Shown piece after piece: positions 34,787-43,537 of a DNA stretch of 64,000 nucleotides. A model generated the notes under the pieces. That model was not told the DNA's origin, made no database searches, and was given only the letters and a program-made list of their open reading frames with translations. The translations under genes were made by a program, and so were the position numbers. The DNA lies in the NCBI GenBank assembly GCA_024742665.1, contig JANSYA010000004.1:124001-188000 (forward strand). Reading direction: 5' to 3'. Positions within the stretch are counted from its first letter, which is position 1; every line of letters begins with the position of its first letter. The stretch is from a bacterium (GTDB lineage Bacteria > Spirochaetota > Leptospiria > Leptospirales > Leptonemataceae).

Positions 34787-35703
34787 ATCGCTATCACATC
34801 GTTCACAAAACGATCTACAAATACCAGAAGCCCGTGACGCTCAGTCACAACGAAGGCCACCTGCTGCCCTGCGATACCGAAGACCAGATCTGCGAAAGCG
34901 CTGCGCTGCGCGTGGATCCCGCGCCGGCCGTGAGCGACGAACGCCGGGATATTTACGGCAATCGGGTGAATTATTTCTCGCTGGAAGAACCGCACAAGCT
35001 GATCGAAGTCGTAGCGGAAAGCTGGATTCGGCGTTCGGTTACGCAGCGCGTGCCCCTCGACGCCGGGCGACGGGCCGCCGCCGCGGAAGCTGCGCCGGCC
35101 TGGGAAAACGCGCGCGACGAACTGACCGCGAGCGCGGACGCGGCGATGTTGCAAGAATACGTCTTCGCATCGCCAATGATCACAGCCGACGCGATCGATT
35201 CGCCGGGGGTCGACGCTTTCGCGCGTTCGGTATTCACTCCTGGTAGATCATTGCTGGCGGCCTGCATCGACTTAAACGCGCGCATCTTTAATGAATTCCA
35301 GTACGATAGCGGCTTCTCCACGATCGGAACGCCGCTGAGTAAAGTTCTGAAACACAAGCGCGGCGTTTGCCAGGATTTCGCGCACCTCTTTCTGGCCTGC
35401 GTGCGACGCATGGGCCTGCCGGGACGCTATGCGAGCGGCTATCTGGAAACCAAACCGCCGCCGGGTCGGCCGCGCCTGCAGGGGGCCGACGCTTCGCATG
35501 CCTGGGCCTCGGTATTTATTCCGGGTCCGGACGGGGGCTGGTTGGATTTCGATCCGACGAATAATCTGATCGCCGGCAACGAACACATCGTGCTGGGCTA
35601 CGGCCGGGACTATTCCGACGTAACGCCGCTTAAGGGCGTAATCTTCGGCGGCGGCAAACATACCGTTCGCGTTGAAGTCGACGTCATCCCGGTCGAAGAC
35701 TGA
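34783..35703 (+). CDS. Transglutaminase-like family protein
   Basis: 306 residues. The N-terminal beta domain begins YHIVHKTIYKYQKPVTLSHN, as in the family. The catalytic triad is clear: Cys in HKRGVCQDFAHLFLACVRRMG, His in ADASHAWASVFIPG, Asp in GWLDFDPTNNLI. These proteins are probably peptidases or acyltransferases rather than protein cross-linkers. It is smaller than the DUF2126 fusion two genes upstream and completes the operon; its ATG overlaps the previous stop. No signal peptide, so it is cytoplasmic. Confidence 0.94.
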   Translation: MNRYHIVHKTIYKYQKPVTLSHNEGHLLPCDTEDQICESAALRVDPAPAVSDERRDIYGNRVNYFSLEEPHKLIEVVAESWIRRSVTQRVPLDAGRRAAAAEAAPAWENARDELTASADAAMLQEYVFASPMITADAIDSPGVDAFARSVFTPGRSLLAACIDLNARIFNEFQYDSGFSTIGTPLSKVLKHKRGVCQDFAHLFLACVRRMGLPGRYASGYLETKPPPGRPRLQGADASHAWASVFIPGPDGGWLDFDPTNNLIAGNEHIVLGYGRDYSDVTPLKGVIFGGGKHTVRVEVDVIPVED

Positions 35704-35727
35704 GACCAGAACTGAGACGCGACGAAA

Positions 35728-36843
35728 TTAAGAATCGAAATGGCGCCGCAGATCGCGCAGGCGTTCTCGGACGGCCGGAAATTTCAGCGGCTCATGCTCC
35801 GCAATGATCCGGCCCTTGCGCTTCAGGCGAATCGAATAGCTGCGCCCGGCGGCTTCGGTAAGATAGTACATGCTGACCAGTTCGGCGAGATCTTCCGGCC
35901 ACATCTGACTGCCGTACAGGGAAACGAAAGGACTGCCGGCCAGGCCGCGATACACTTCGGACGCTTCCCCGAGCGCCAGGCGCGGCCCGCCGCGAAAACC
36001 ATAGAAAGTGACGAGCTTTCGGGTCGGGAAATCGAAGGCCGCCCGCGGTTCACGATAATCCGACCACACGCGGTCGATCAGCTCTCCGGCCTGGATATCG
36101 CGCTGGATGCGACGCTGATAGGGATACACCGATTCTTCGACGTAGGGCGAGATGCGTTCGCTGTAATCGAGAGCGTGGACCGCTTCATGCAACAATAGAT
36201 ACGTGAAGGCGCTCTCTTTGCCGCCCAGGCGAATTTCAATTTCGGTTCCGGAATCGTCTTTACGAAAGCAGGACGCTTCGCGTTCGTTCAAAAGATCCTG
36301 CATCGAAGTCTTCAGAGACTTCGCATGAAAGACCATATAGCTGTAAATCTCCGGCGGGCTTTCCCCTTTCGGATCACCGGAAACGGCCCAATCCGTCAGG
36401 CCGCTGGTCAAAAAGTCGTCGATAAAATAGATCCCCAGCCCCCGGCGTTCCAGATTTTGCTTCAGGCGCGGCGGCAGACGATCCAGACTGCGTCGAATCA
36501 AACGCATCTCCGCGGCTGTAGGCTGATAGGATTTGTAGTCGGGTCGTTCGTCCAGGGCGCGCACATATTCCAGAACGTGTGCGGGCATCGCTCCGACCCG
36601 ACGATGCAGCGGACGATCAGCGTCGAAATCGTAGCGTTCAAACTGATACGCCGGTACCGACTGCACCCGCTCGCGAATCTGATCGACATCGCTCGAAGCG
36701 CATCCGGAAACGCCCCACAGGATCAGGACGCCGGCCGCAGCGGTTCGCAAAAGCCGGCTCAAGGGCCCGCCCGACTCCCGATTTCCGGCGCGGAGTCGCG
36801 TGGAATCGATATTAGGCCGTCCGGCGATTGGGATCATACGCAT
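35728..36843 (-). CDS. Lipoprotein with HExxH-type metalloprotease motif
   Basis: 371 residues. A long basic N-terminus, a hydrophobic helix and lipobox (LILWGVSGC followed by ASSD) predict a lipoprotein. The central motif LLLHEAVHALDY is HExxH with the usual hydrophobic surroundings of zinc proteases; a possible third ligand is the Glu of WPEDLAELVSMYYL about 100 residues later (inference). I do not recognise the family. Start: ATG 36843 gives about 33 residues before the hydrophobic helix, long for a lipoprotein, so an internal start is possible. Convergent with the transglutaminase operon; the HATPase gene on the same strand ends 34 bases upstream. Confidence 0.65.
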   Translation of the reverse strand: MRMIPIAGRPNIDSTRLRAGNRESGGPLSRLLRTAAAGVLILWGVSGCASSDVDQIRERVQSVPAYQFERYDFDADRPLHRRVGAMPAHVLEYVRALDERPDYKSYQPTAAEMRLIRRSLDRLPPRLKQNLERRGLGIYFIDDFLTSGLTDWAVSGDPKGESPPEIYSYMVFHAKSLKTSMQDLLNEREASCFRKDDSGTEIEIRLGGKESAFTYLLLHEAVHALDYSERISPYVEESVYPYQRRIQRDIQAGELIDRVWSDYREPRAAFDFPTRKLVTFYGFRGGPRLALGEASEVYRGLAGSPFVSLYGSQMWPEDLAELVSMYYLTEAAGRSYSIRLKRKGRIIAEHEPLKFPAVRERLRDLRRHFDS

Positions 36844-36877
36844 TCCGCATAGTGGGCGGACCGCCCGCGAAATTCAA

Positions 36878-37729
36878 TCAGCTTTTCGCAGGGCGGGAGA
36901 TGGTGGCCAGACGCTCAATCTGAAATCCGCTCGACCCTCGTTCCAGCAGGGGGAAGGCGAGCACCGCTGCAAAGCGTTTGGCCGGAATTTCGGAAGAATA
37001 GTCGCGGACATCCATAAAACGCAAATCGCCGCGCAATTTATGCGCCAGCGTGCCGACGAAGCTCAGCCCGATGCACAGATCGTGGCCGGGAAGCTGAAAG
37101 CGCGGGAAATCGAAGCCGCCCATAAAGGGTTCGCCCAGGCCGCTTCGATCCGGAGACTCGAGAGCCTCGAAGATTCGACTGCTGCGCAAACAGGAGTTTA
37201 CGATTTCCAGCACCAGCTGCTGTCCGGAAATATAGCAATGAATATCGATCGGGCTTTCCGCGGGGGAAAATTTCAGGGCGTTGATCAGCAATTCCCGTAA
37301 AACCGCTTCGAGCATTCGATGGTCCAGGCTGATCCGAAAAGACTTCCAGTTGGAAACGTGGATGCGGCCGGACTCCCGGCGGGCTGTTTCCGGCAAATCC
37401 GCGATCGTTTTGTACAGCGTGGCGCCGAGTTCGTCCGGGCCGGAATCCTGAAAGACGATATCGCCGTCGAGTAACTCGGTAAACAGATCGATGCGCGAAA
37501 ACATCCCGCGCTGTTGGAGTTCAAAATGCGACATCCATTCGACAATATCCGTCAGAGCCGCATTATCCGATTCGCGGACTTCTTCTTTCAGTAATTCGAT
37601 TACGGTCAGCATTTCACCGCCGCCGAAACTCATCTGGCGGCTGCGCAATCCCGAGAATGCCTTTCCGATCCAGGCCGCTTTCTCATCCATGCGAGACTTG
37701 TTTCGATAGTATTCCGTAATCAAAGTCAT
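36878..37729 (-). CDS. Histidine-kinase-like ATPase domain protein
   Basis: About 283 residues. The C-terminal half is a GHKL ATPase domain: N-box VLRELLINALKFSP and G2-like GLSFVGTLAHKLRGDL. The helical N-terminal half has WMSHFELQQRGMF where a DHp H-box would be, but the match is poor, so it may be a degenerate histidine kinase, a phosphorelay partner or an anti-sigma-like protein. There is no membrane helix. ATG 37729 with GGGGAAG upstream is preferred over 37783. No response regulator is adjacent; the nearest is at 25306. Confidence 0.7.
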   Translation of the reverse strand: MTLITEYYRNKSRMDEKAAWIGKAFSGLRSRQMSFGGGEMLTVIELLKEEVRESDNAALTDIVEWMSHFELQQRGMFSRIDLFTELLDGDIVFQDSGPDELGATLYKTIADLPETARRESGRIHVSNWKSFRISLDHRMLEAVLRELLINALKFSPAESPIDIHCYISGQQLVLEIVNSCLRSSRIFEALESPDRSGLGEPFMGGFDFPRFQLPGHDLCIGLSFVGTLAHKLRGDLRFMDVRDYSSEIPAKRFAAVLAFPLLERGSSGFQIERLATISRPAKS

Positions 37730-37889
37730 TGGCTTCCCCGCTTCCCAGAAGCAACTCTTGATACCATGCCTCGAAATTTGCAAAACATTTTCTATGCAAT
37801 ATGACGAAACTATTAATATTCTAGCAGCAATAGTTAGGCATAGCCGCGGAGAGACACGAGAAGTTCATCGCCTCGCACGGCAGCCGTTG

Positions 37890-37907
37890 CGAGTACGGGG
37901 GTACTCG
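37890..37907. terminator. Hairpin downstream of rph
   Basis: CGAGTAC, four bases, then GTACTCG: a perfect 7-bp stem 60 bases beyond the RNase PH stop. It lacks a following T-run. It could end the rph transcript or lie in the leader of the HATPase gene; the rest of 37730-37966 is AT-rich and probably holds that gene's promoter. Confidence 0.4.
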
Positions 37908-37966
37908 TACCGAATCAATACGAGCTATGTACAGGGAGCAGGAATTCGACGAGAACTATCGCGAGT

Positions 37967-38674
37967 TTAACGCAGCGGGCTGTGCAGCGAAATTTTCTGA
38001 AGTTCAAATATTTCACGCATGCCACGCTCCGCCAGATCGAGCATCTGATTCAGCTGAGTGCGAGAGTACGCGCCCTTCTCGGCCGTGCCCTGAATCTCGA
38101 TGAATTCGCCGGCTTCGGTCATTGCCACGTTCAAGTCGACCTCCGCATTCGAATCGAGCGGATAGTCCAGGTCCAGAACCGCCACGCCGTCGACGATCCC
38201 CACGCTCACGGCGGCGACGGGCGTTACGATCGGACTCTCTTTCAACTGACCGTTGTCGAGGGCATAGGTGATCGCATCGCACAAAGCGACGAAGGCTCCG
38301 GTAATCGACGTGGTGCGCGTGCCGCCGTCCGCCGAAAGCACTTCGCAATCGCAGGTAATCGCAAGTCCGGGCATTTTATATAAATCGACGGAAGCGCGTA
38401 AAACCCGGCCGATCAGCCGCTGGATTTCCGTCGAACGACCGTCGGTTCCGCGACGCTTGCGTTCTTTCGTCGAAGCCGGCAACATATTGTATTCCGCGTT
38501 GATCCAGCCCCGCGGCGGGTCTTCACGCATCAACCAGCCCGGGGGTTCGCTGGAAACGCTGGCCGTGCACAGCACGCGCGTGTCGCCGCATTCAATCAGC
38601 ACGCTCCCGGGCGCGGCGGTTGGAAATCCGCGTTTGATTAAGATGGGGCGTAGTTCATCGGGGCGACGTGACAT
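37967..38674 (-). CDS. rph: Ribonuclease PH
   Basis: Phosphorolytic 3'-5' exoribonuclease that trims tRNA precursors; works as a hexamer. Hallmarks: start MSRRPDELRPILIKRGF, CTASVSSEPPGW, PRGWINAEYNMLPAST, RGTDGRSTEIQRLIGR and LSADGGTRTTSITGAFVAL. Length about 235 residues is standard. ATG 38674 matches the family start; ATG 38683 three codons earlier is possible. It lies downstream of the BKACE gene on the same strand. Confidence 0.97.
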   Translation of the reverse strand: MSRRPDELRPILIKRGFPTAAPGSVLIECGDTRVLCTASVSSEPPGWLMREDPPRGWINAEYNMLPASTKERKRRGTDGRSTEIQRLIGRVLRASVDLYKMPGLAITCDCEVLSADGGTRTTSITGAFVALCDAITYALDNGQLKESPIVTPVAAVSVGIVDGVAVLDLDYPLDSNAEVDLNVAMTEAGEFIEIQGTAEKGAYSRTQLNQMLDLAERGMREIFELQKISLHSPLR

Positions 38675-38751
38675 AGCCGGCACTGTGGACGAAGCGCGGG
38701 GATTGTCACGGAGGTTTTATGGAGAATTCGGGGGATCGCAGAATCTCAGGG

Positions 38752-39642
38752 TCACAGTCCCAGAATTTCACGCGCGCGCGCCGGACTCGCCGGCTCGCGG
38801 CCAATGTCGCGGGTCATCCGCACCGCTTTTTCGACGAGATCGCCGTTTGACTCCGCCATCACGCCGGGCGCCACGTAAAAATTATCCTCTAAGCCCACGC
38901 GAATATTGCCGCCCATCGACAGCGCCGCCGAGATCATCGCCCACTGCATGTGGCTGATGCCGATGACTTCCCAGTGGGAGCCATTCGGAATCTGTTCGAC
39001 CTGATTCGATAGATTTTTCGCCGTGGCGGGAATGCCCCCCAGCACGCCCATGATAAACGAAAACTGCAGCGGCGGAGCGATCAATCCCATATCGAGAAAG
39101 GGCTGCACGTTATGAACATGCCCCGTATCGAAACACTCCAGCTCCGGCCGCACGCCGTTCTTGCTCATCGCTTCCAGATAAAACCGAATGGTATCGAATG
39201 AGTTTTCGAAAACCCAGTTGAATACGAATTCTTTGCGCGATTTCGAATACTTCGCGTAGTTCATCGAACCCATGTTCAAGGCGCCGATTTCGGGATCGAG
39301 TTCGGTGACGTGCTTGATGCGCTCTTCGGGAGGAACGTCGACGGCGCCGGTCGAAAAATTAACGATCACGTCGCAGCGCTTACGCGTTTCTTCTAATATC
39401 GCGCGATAGACATTTAAGCGATGACTGGGCCGCCCGTCGTCTTCGCGGGCGTGAATGTGCACGACCGCGGCTCCGGCTTCGCAGGCCCGGCGGGCTTCCT
39501 CCGCGATTTCAACCGGCGTATAGGGAATCGCCGGACACTGATCGCGATTCGCGGCGACGCCGGTCAAAGCGCAGGTGATCACGACCTCTTCCGAAAGCAG
39601 AGCTTCCGGTTTCTGCGAAAGTGATTGGATGTTCAAACTCAT
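38752..39642 (-). CDS. BKACE-family protein (3-keto-5-aminohexanoate cleavage enzyme type, DUF849)
   Basis: 296 residues, TIM-barrel zinc enzyme. Members condense beta-keto acids with acetyl-CoA to give acetoacetate and another CoA ester; Kce in lysine fermentation is the founder. Visible: VVITCALTGVAANRDQCPAIPYTP, zinc motif VVHIHAREDDGRPSH, CFDTGHVHNVQPFLDMG and GGNIRVGLEDNFYVAPG. Specificity varies widely across the family, and no lysine-fermentation genes are near, so the substrate is unknown. Downstream of ftsZ on the same strand, 66 bases apart, with a GC-rich hairpin between. Confidence 0.9.
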   Translation of the reverse strand: MSLNIQSLSQKPEALLSEEVVITCALTGVAANRDQCPAIPYTPVEIAEEARRACEAGAAVVHIHAREDDGRPSHRLNVYRAILEETRKRCDVIVNFSTGAVDVPPEERIKHVTELDPEIGALNMGSMNYAKYSKSRKEFVFNWVFENSFDTIRFYLEAMSKNGVRPELECFDTGHVHNVQPFLDMGLIAPPLQFSFIMGVLGGIPATAKNLSNQVEQIPNGSHWEVIGISHMQWAMISAALSMGGNIRVGLEDNFYVAPGVMAESNGDLVEKAVRMTRDIGREPASPARAREILGL

Positions 39643-39669
39643 GATACAAACGACCGCCTCCGTACTCGA

Positions 39670-39684
39670 GCGGCCCCCGGCCGC
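39670..39684. terminator. GC hairpin after ftsZ
   Basis: GCGGCC, three bases, GGCCGC: a perfect 6-bp GC stem between the ftsZ stop and the BKACE start. No T-run follows, so it may be a weak terminator or transcript-end stabiliser. Confidence 0.35.
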
Positions 39685-39708
39685 ATTTCGGTCACGCCCC
39701 GACGAAAA

Positions 39709-41232
39709 TCAGCCGCGATTGCGGCGGCGCAGATACGCGGGAATTTCCAGATCGTCCATATCGACGCCCGCTTTGCGGCCGGCGTTGCGGGCGGGCTGCT
39801 CCGGAATGTACTGCGGCAGCTCATCCAAATCCGTTAGATCGGCGAGCTGATCCATCCCATCATTCAAGTCCGATAGATCGCCGCTCATGGCCACGGCCTG
39901 CGCTTCGACCTCGCCGCGAGGGCGCACGTTCGTCCGCCCCGTGCTTTCTGCGCCGCGAACCGCGGAAGGCTGCCCCATCGCTTCCGAACGCGGGCGAGCA
40001 ACCGGCGTGGACTGGGCCGCGCCGCCGTGGTTCATCCAGTCCGGAGCGCCGGCCGCATTGCCCGTTCCAGTTCCAGCTCCAGTGGATGTCGGACGGGGAG
40101 CCGGGCGCGACGGGCGCGAAGCCGCGGCAGACGTCGGATGCGCCGGGCCATGCGATTCCGTTCCGCGCATATGGGCCGGAGTCGCCGGCATGCGCGGACT
40201 GTCGTCGCCGACCGCCCGGGGCAGGCTCTGTTCTTTGAACTCGGCGGCGCTGTCTTCGCCGGCTTCCGCGCCGAAGCCCATATGAAAGCCCGTGGCGATC
40301 ACGGTTACGCGAATGCGTTCCCGCAGAGCGCGGTCAATGGTAAGGCCGATGATAATATTCGCGCGCGGATCGACCTGGCGCGTAATCAGTTCGGATACGT
40401 CCTTCCACTCGGTGATCGACATGTCTTCGCCGCCGCAAACGTTGATCAAGAGCGCGTTGGCGCCTTCGATACTGGTTTCTTCTAAGAGCGCGTTGTGAAT
40501 CGCCTGGTTGACCGCGTCGGCGACGCGGTTTTCGCCGACGCCTTCGCCCGCGCCCATAATCGCGTCGCCGGTTTCGTCCATAATCGACCTGACGTCCGCG
40601 AAGTCCACGTTCACCAGGCCCGCGGTGTTAATCAGATCCGAGATGCCTTTAACCGCGTTCAGTAAAATCTCATCGACCAGGCGAAAGGCCACGTCGACCG
40701 GAGTGCTCTGGTCGATCACTTTGAAAATCGAGTCGTTGCGAATCGTAATCAGCGTGTCTACTTTTTCGCGCAGGGCTTCCAGACCGCGACGGGCGAGCTC
40801 CATGCGTTTACCGCCTTCCATGGCGAAGGGCATCGTTACGACGCCGACCGTCAGAGCGCCCATCTCTTTGGCCACCTGCGCGACAATCGGCGCCGCGCCC
40901 GTGCCGGTTCCGCCGCCCATCCCCGCGGTGATAAAAACCATATCCGCGCCTTTTAAGATCTGGGAAACGCGGTCGCGGTCTTCCATCGCCGCTTTCAGGC
41001 CGATGTCGGGATCGCCGCCGGCGCCCATGCCTCGCGTGGTTTTCTGCCCGATGGCCAGCTGTTCCGGAGCTGCACTGGTCTTGAGCACCTGCTCATCGGT
41101 ATTGATCACGACGAAATCGACGCCGCGCAGCTCCGCGGTAATCATTCGATTGACGGCGTTCATGCCGGCGCCGCCGACTCCCACGACTTTGATCGCTGTG
41201 GGCGAGGTCTTTTCTTCTTCCAGTTGTAACAT
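39709..41232 (-). CDS. ftsZ: Cell division protein FtsZ
   Basis: Tubulin-like GTPase that forms the Z-ring. The GTP-binding start [18 protein letters not shown], the tubulin signature [17 protein letters not shown] and the T7 loop with [11 protein letters not shown] are intact. A long Pro/Ser/Ala/Thr-rich linker (about 335-460) precedes the conserved C-terminal peptide [15 protein letters not shown], which binds FtsA. Length 507 is long because of the linker. The frame can start at a TTG (41244), but ATG 41232 with TTGGAG seven bases upstream is better. Follows ftsA by about 60 bases and ends the dcw run. Confidence 0.98.
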   Translation of the reverse strand: MLQLEEEKTSPTAIKVVGVGGAGMNAVNRMITAELRGVDFVVINTDEQVLKTSAAPEQLAIGQKTTRGMGAGGDPDIGLKAAMEDRDRVSQILKGADMVFITAGMGGGTGTGAAPIVAQVAKEMGALTVGVVTMPFAMEGGKRMELARRGLEALREKVDTLITIRNDSIFKVIDQSTPVDVAFRLVDEILLNAVKGISDLINTAGLVNVDFADVRSIMDETGDAIMGAGEGVGENRVADAVNQAIHNALLEETSIEGANALLINVCGGEDMSITEWKDVSELITRQVDPRANIIIGLTIDRALRERIRVTVIATGFHMGFGAEAGEDSAAEFKEQSLPRAVGDDSPRMPATPAHMRGTESHGPAHPTSAAASRPSRPAPRPTSTGAGTGTGNAAGAPDWMNHGGAAQSTPVARPRSEAMGQPSAVRGAESTGRTNVRPRGEVEAQAVAMSGDLSDLNDGMDQLADLTDLDELPQYIPEQPARNAGRKAGVDMDDLEIPAYLRRRNRG

Positions 41233-41292
41233 GACAGTCTCCAATAAATTCAGAATCGCGTTTTGATTCGCGTTCGCCCGGGCGATTCAATC

Positions 41293-42564
41293 TTATAGAT
41301 TCTCGCTGATCCAGTTGCGAATGCGATCGGCCATCGAATGGCCGCCGCCGCTCGAACTCGAACGCGTGGCCTGGCGGTCGTCCCAGCCGCCTCCGCCCGC
41401 GCCGGCCACCCGGCTCGTATAATGTAAAATGCCGACCGAAGTGGCGAACTCCGGCGTGGACACGCGATCCACGAAACCCTCGACGTTCATCGGCGACCGC
41501 ACGGTGACGCTCAAACCCAGGGTCTCTTCCGCGAGATCTTCCATGCCCTCTAACAGCGATCCGCCGCCGGTTAAGACGACGCCCCCGGCCAGGAAATTCT
41601 TTTTCCCCGACTTGAGCAGTTCCGTGTCGATCATCTCTAAGATTTCGACCATGCGCGGTTCGATGATTCCCGCCAACTGCTGTCGCAGTACCCAGCGCGG
41701 CGGGCGGCCGGGAATACCGGGCAATTCGATCTTCTCGGTGGGATCGACGACCGAGCTGCGCGCCGCCCCGTAGTTTTTTTTCACCACTTCGGCGACTTCC
41801 ATCGGAGCCTTGAGGCCGATCGATAGATCCTGGGTCACATGAATGCCGCCCAGGGGCACCACCGAAGAAAAAATCACGCCGCCTTCGACGTACATTACAA
41901 TATCGCAGATGCCGCCGCCGATATCGATGACCGCGACGCCGAGATCTTTTTCGCCCGGATCCAGCACGGCTTCCGCCGAGGCGAGACTGGACATGACGCC
42001 CCCGGCCGCGTTTAAGCCGGCGCCGCTCACGACCTTGTTGAAATTGGTCAGCGCCGTGACGCCCGCCGTAACGATGTGCACATCCGCTTCTAAACGAATG
42101 CCGGTCATGCCCACCGGATCTTTGATGCCGGTCTGGTCGTCGACGGTGAACTCTCGCGAAAGAACGTGAATGATTTCCTGATCGGCGGGAATGCGGATAT
42201 TCTGCGCGCCTTCGATCACTCGCAGGACGTCGGACTCGGAGACGATGCGCTCTTTATTCGTGACGGCGATCACGCCGCGGCTGTTATCGCCTTTCAAATG
42301 TTTGCCGGTAATATTAATGAGAATTTCGTCGGCGGCCAGTCCCGACATCAGCTCCGCTTCGCGCACGGCTTCGCTCACCGCCTGCACGGTGGCTTCGATA
42401 TTTACAATGCTGCCGGAGCGCACTCCGCGAGTCGGCGCGGTGCCCACGCCGATCACTTCGACGTGATCACCGGCTCGATCTCCCGCGGATTCACTCAGCG
42501 GTCGACCGACCAGCACCTGGCACAGGCTCGATCCGATGTCTATGGCACAGATATAATCTTTCAT
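41293..42564 (-). CDS. ftsA: Cell division protein FtsA
   Basis: Actin-like membrane tether for FtsZ. Phosphate 1 motif ICAIDIGSSLCQVLVG, the 1C-domain region (about 85-165), phosphate 2 VAVIDIGGGICDIVMY and adenosine motif VLTGGGSLLEGMEDLA are present. The C-terminus ends in an amphipathic helix (MADRIRNWISENL) after a Gly/Ser-rich linker, as needed to bind membrane. ATG 42564 is preceded by an in-frame TTG. Gene order ftsQ-ftsA-ftsZ is canonical, spacing about 55 bases to ftsQ. Confidence 0.97.
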   Translation of the reverse strand: MKDYICAIDIGSSLCQVLVGRPLSESAGDRAGDHVEVIGVGTAPTRGVRSGSIVNIEATVQAVSEAVREAELMSGLAADEILINITGKHLKGDNSRGVIAVTNKERIVSESDVLRVIEGAQNIRIPADQEIIHVLSREFTVDDQTGIKDPVGMTGIRLEADVHIVTAGVTALTNFNKVVSGAGLNAAGGVMSSLASAEAVLDPGEKDLGVAVIDIGGGICDIVMYVEGGVIFSSVVPLGGIHVTQDLSIGLKAPMEVAEVVKKNYGAARSSVVDPTEKIELPGIPGRPPRWVLRQQLAGIIEPRMVEILEMIDTELLKSGKKNFLAGGVVLTGGGSLLEGMEDLAEETLGLSVTVRSPMNVEGFVDRVSTPEFATSVGILHYTSRVAGAGGGGWDDRQATRSSSSGGGHSMADRIRNWISENL

Positions 42565-42619
42565 CAAAACTTCTGTCGTATCCGCCGACTCCGCGTCGTC
42601 GGTCCGACTGATCGCCCTT

Positions 42620-43426
42620 TCAGTCGGGCAGTATCACCACACCCTGACCGCGCAGATCGATCACTCCGCTCCGCTGCCCGTCGGTCTCGAAATACGCTAC
42701 CGCCGCATACAGTCGTTGCATCGTCGCCTCATCCAGCAAACCCGGCAGTTCCACTCGCACCCGCGCCGGCGTCAGGTACAGCGTCAGATGCCCGGTCCGC
42801 TGCCAGTGCAGCTCCGAAATCCGCGCCGCCAATTCCGGATACGAAGCGCGCAAAACGCCCAACCCGGCAATCATCCGGGTCAAAACCGGATCGGTAAACC
42901 GCTCCAGATTCTCCTCGTCCCGCAAAAAAGCGCCTCGAACCAGAGGAGCTCCCGTGCAGCGAATCCGATTCTCCGCGAGAATTACCAGGTCCGCATCCAC
43001 TTCATACAGAGTGGTCCGGCTCTTCCCTTCGCCGTCCCGCTCTTCGTTCCGGACCACCGCGGCACAACGGCGCTCCGTCAGACGAATCCGAATCAGATTG
43101 CGACCGGTCTGTTCCACCCGGGCCGATCGGACCGCGGGATGCAGCGCCAGCCGTTTTTCGGCCGCCTCCAGCTCCCCGTCGTCGTACACGACTCCGCGCT
43201 CCAGCCCGGAAAATTCAATCGCCTCATCGGCGCTCAAATAGCCTCCCGGCGCCTGGTCCCCGTCGGCATCCTCCGAACGGACCTCAAACTGCGTCACCGG
43301 CCCCGGTTCAAAAAACGTCGGCGGCCAGATCAGCAGCACGCTGCCGCTCAAAAGCAGCACAGCAGCGAGCCCGGCCAGCGCGAACAATCGGGCCGTGCCC
43401 GTATTCCCGCCAGACTCCGGATTCAT
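42620..43426 (-). CDS. ftsQ: Cell division protein FtsQ
   Basis: 268 residues: short cytoplasmic N-terminus, one membrane helix (LFALAGLAAVLLLSGSVLLIW), then a POTRA domain (LSADEAIEFSGLERGVVYDD to ALHPAVRSARVEQTGRNLIRIRLTER) and the FtsQ beta domain (LYEVDADLVILAEN; ISELHWQRTGHLTLYL). It links FtsL and other periplasmic division proteins to the Z-ring. Sequence similarity within this family is low; position before ftsA and domain order make the call. ATG 43426 has GAGG directly adjacent. A 111-base gap upstream could hold a promoter for ftsQAZ. Confidence 0.93.
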   Translation of the reverse strand: MNPESGGNTGTARLFALAGLAAVLLLSGSVLLIWPPTFFEPGPVTQFEVRSEDADGDQAPGGYLSADEAIEFSGLERGVVYDDGELEAAEKRLALHPAVRSARVEQTGRNLIRIRLTERRCAAVVRNEERDGEGKSRTTLYEVDADLVILAENRIRCTGAPLVRGAFLRDEENLERFTDPVLTRMIAGLGVLRASYPELAARISELHWQRTGHLTLYLTPARVRVELPGLLDEATMQRLYAAVAYFETDGQRSGVIDLRGQGVVILPD

Positions 43427-43537
43427 CCTCAGTCTGACGTATTATGTCACATTGCGACTGGCAATGAATTTTTTGTCTTTACATTTCCACAGAAGAAAAA
43501 CTTTCCGCGTAATCTTTGTGTAGGAGTTTTGCCTGAC

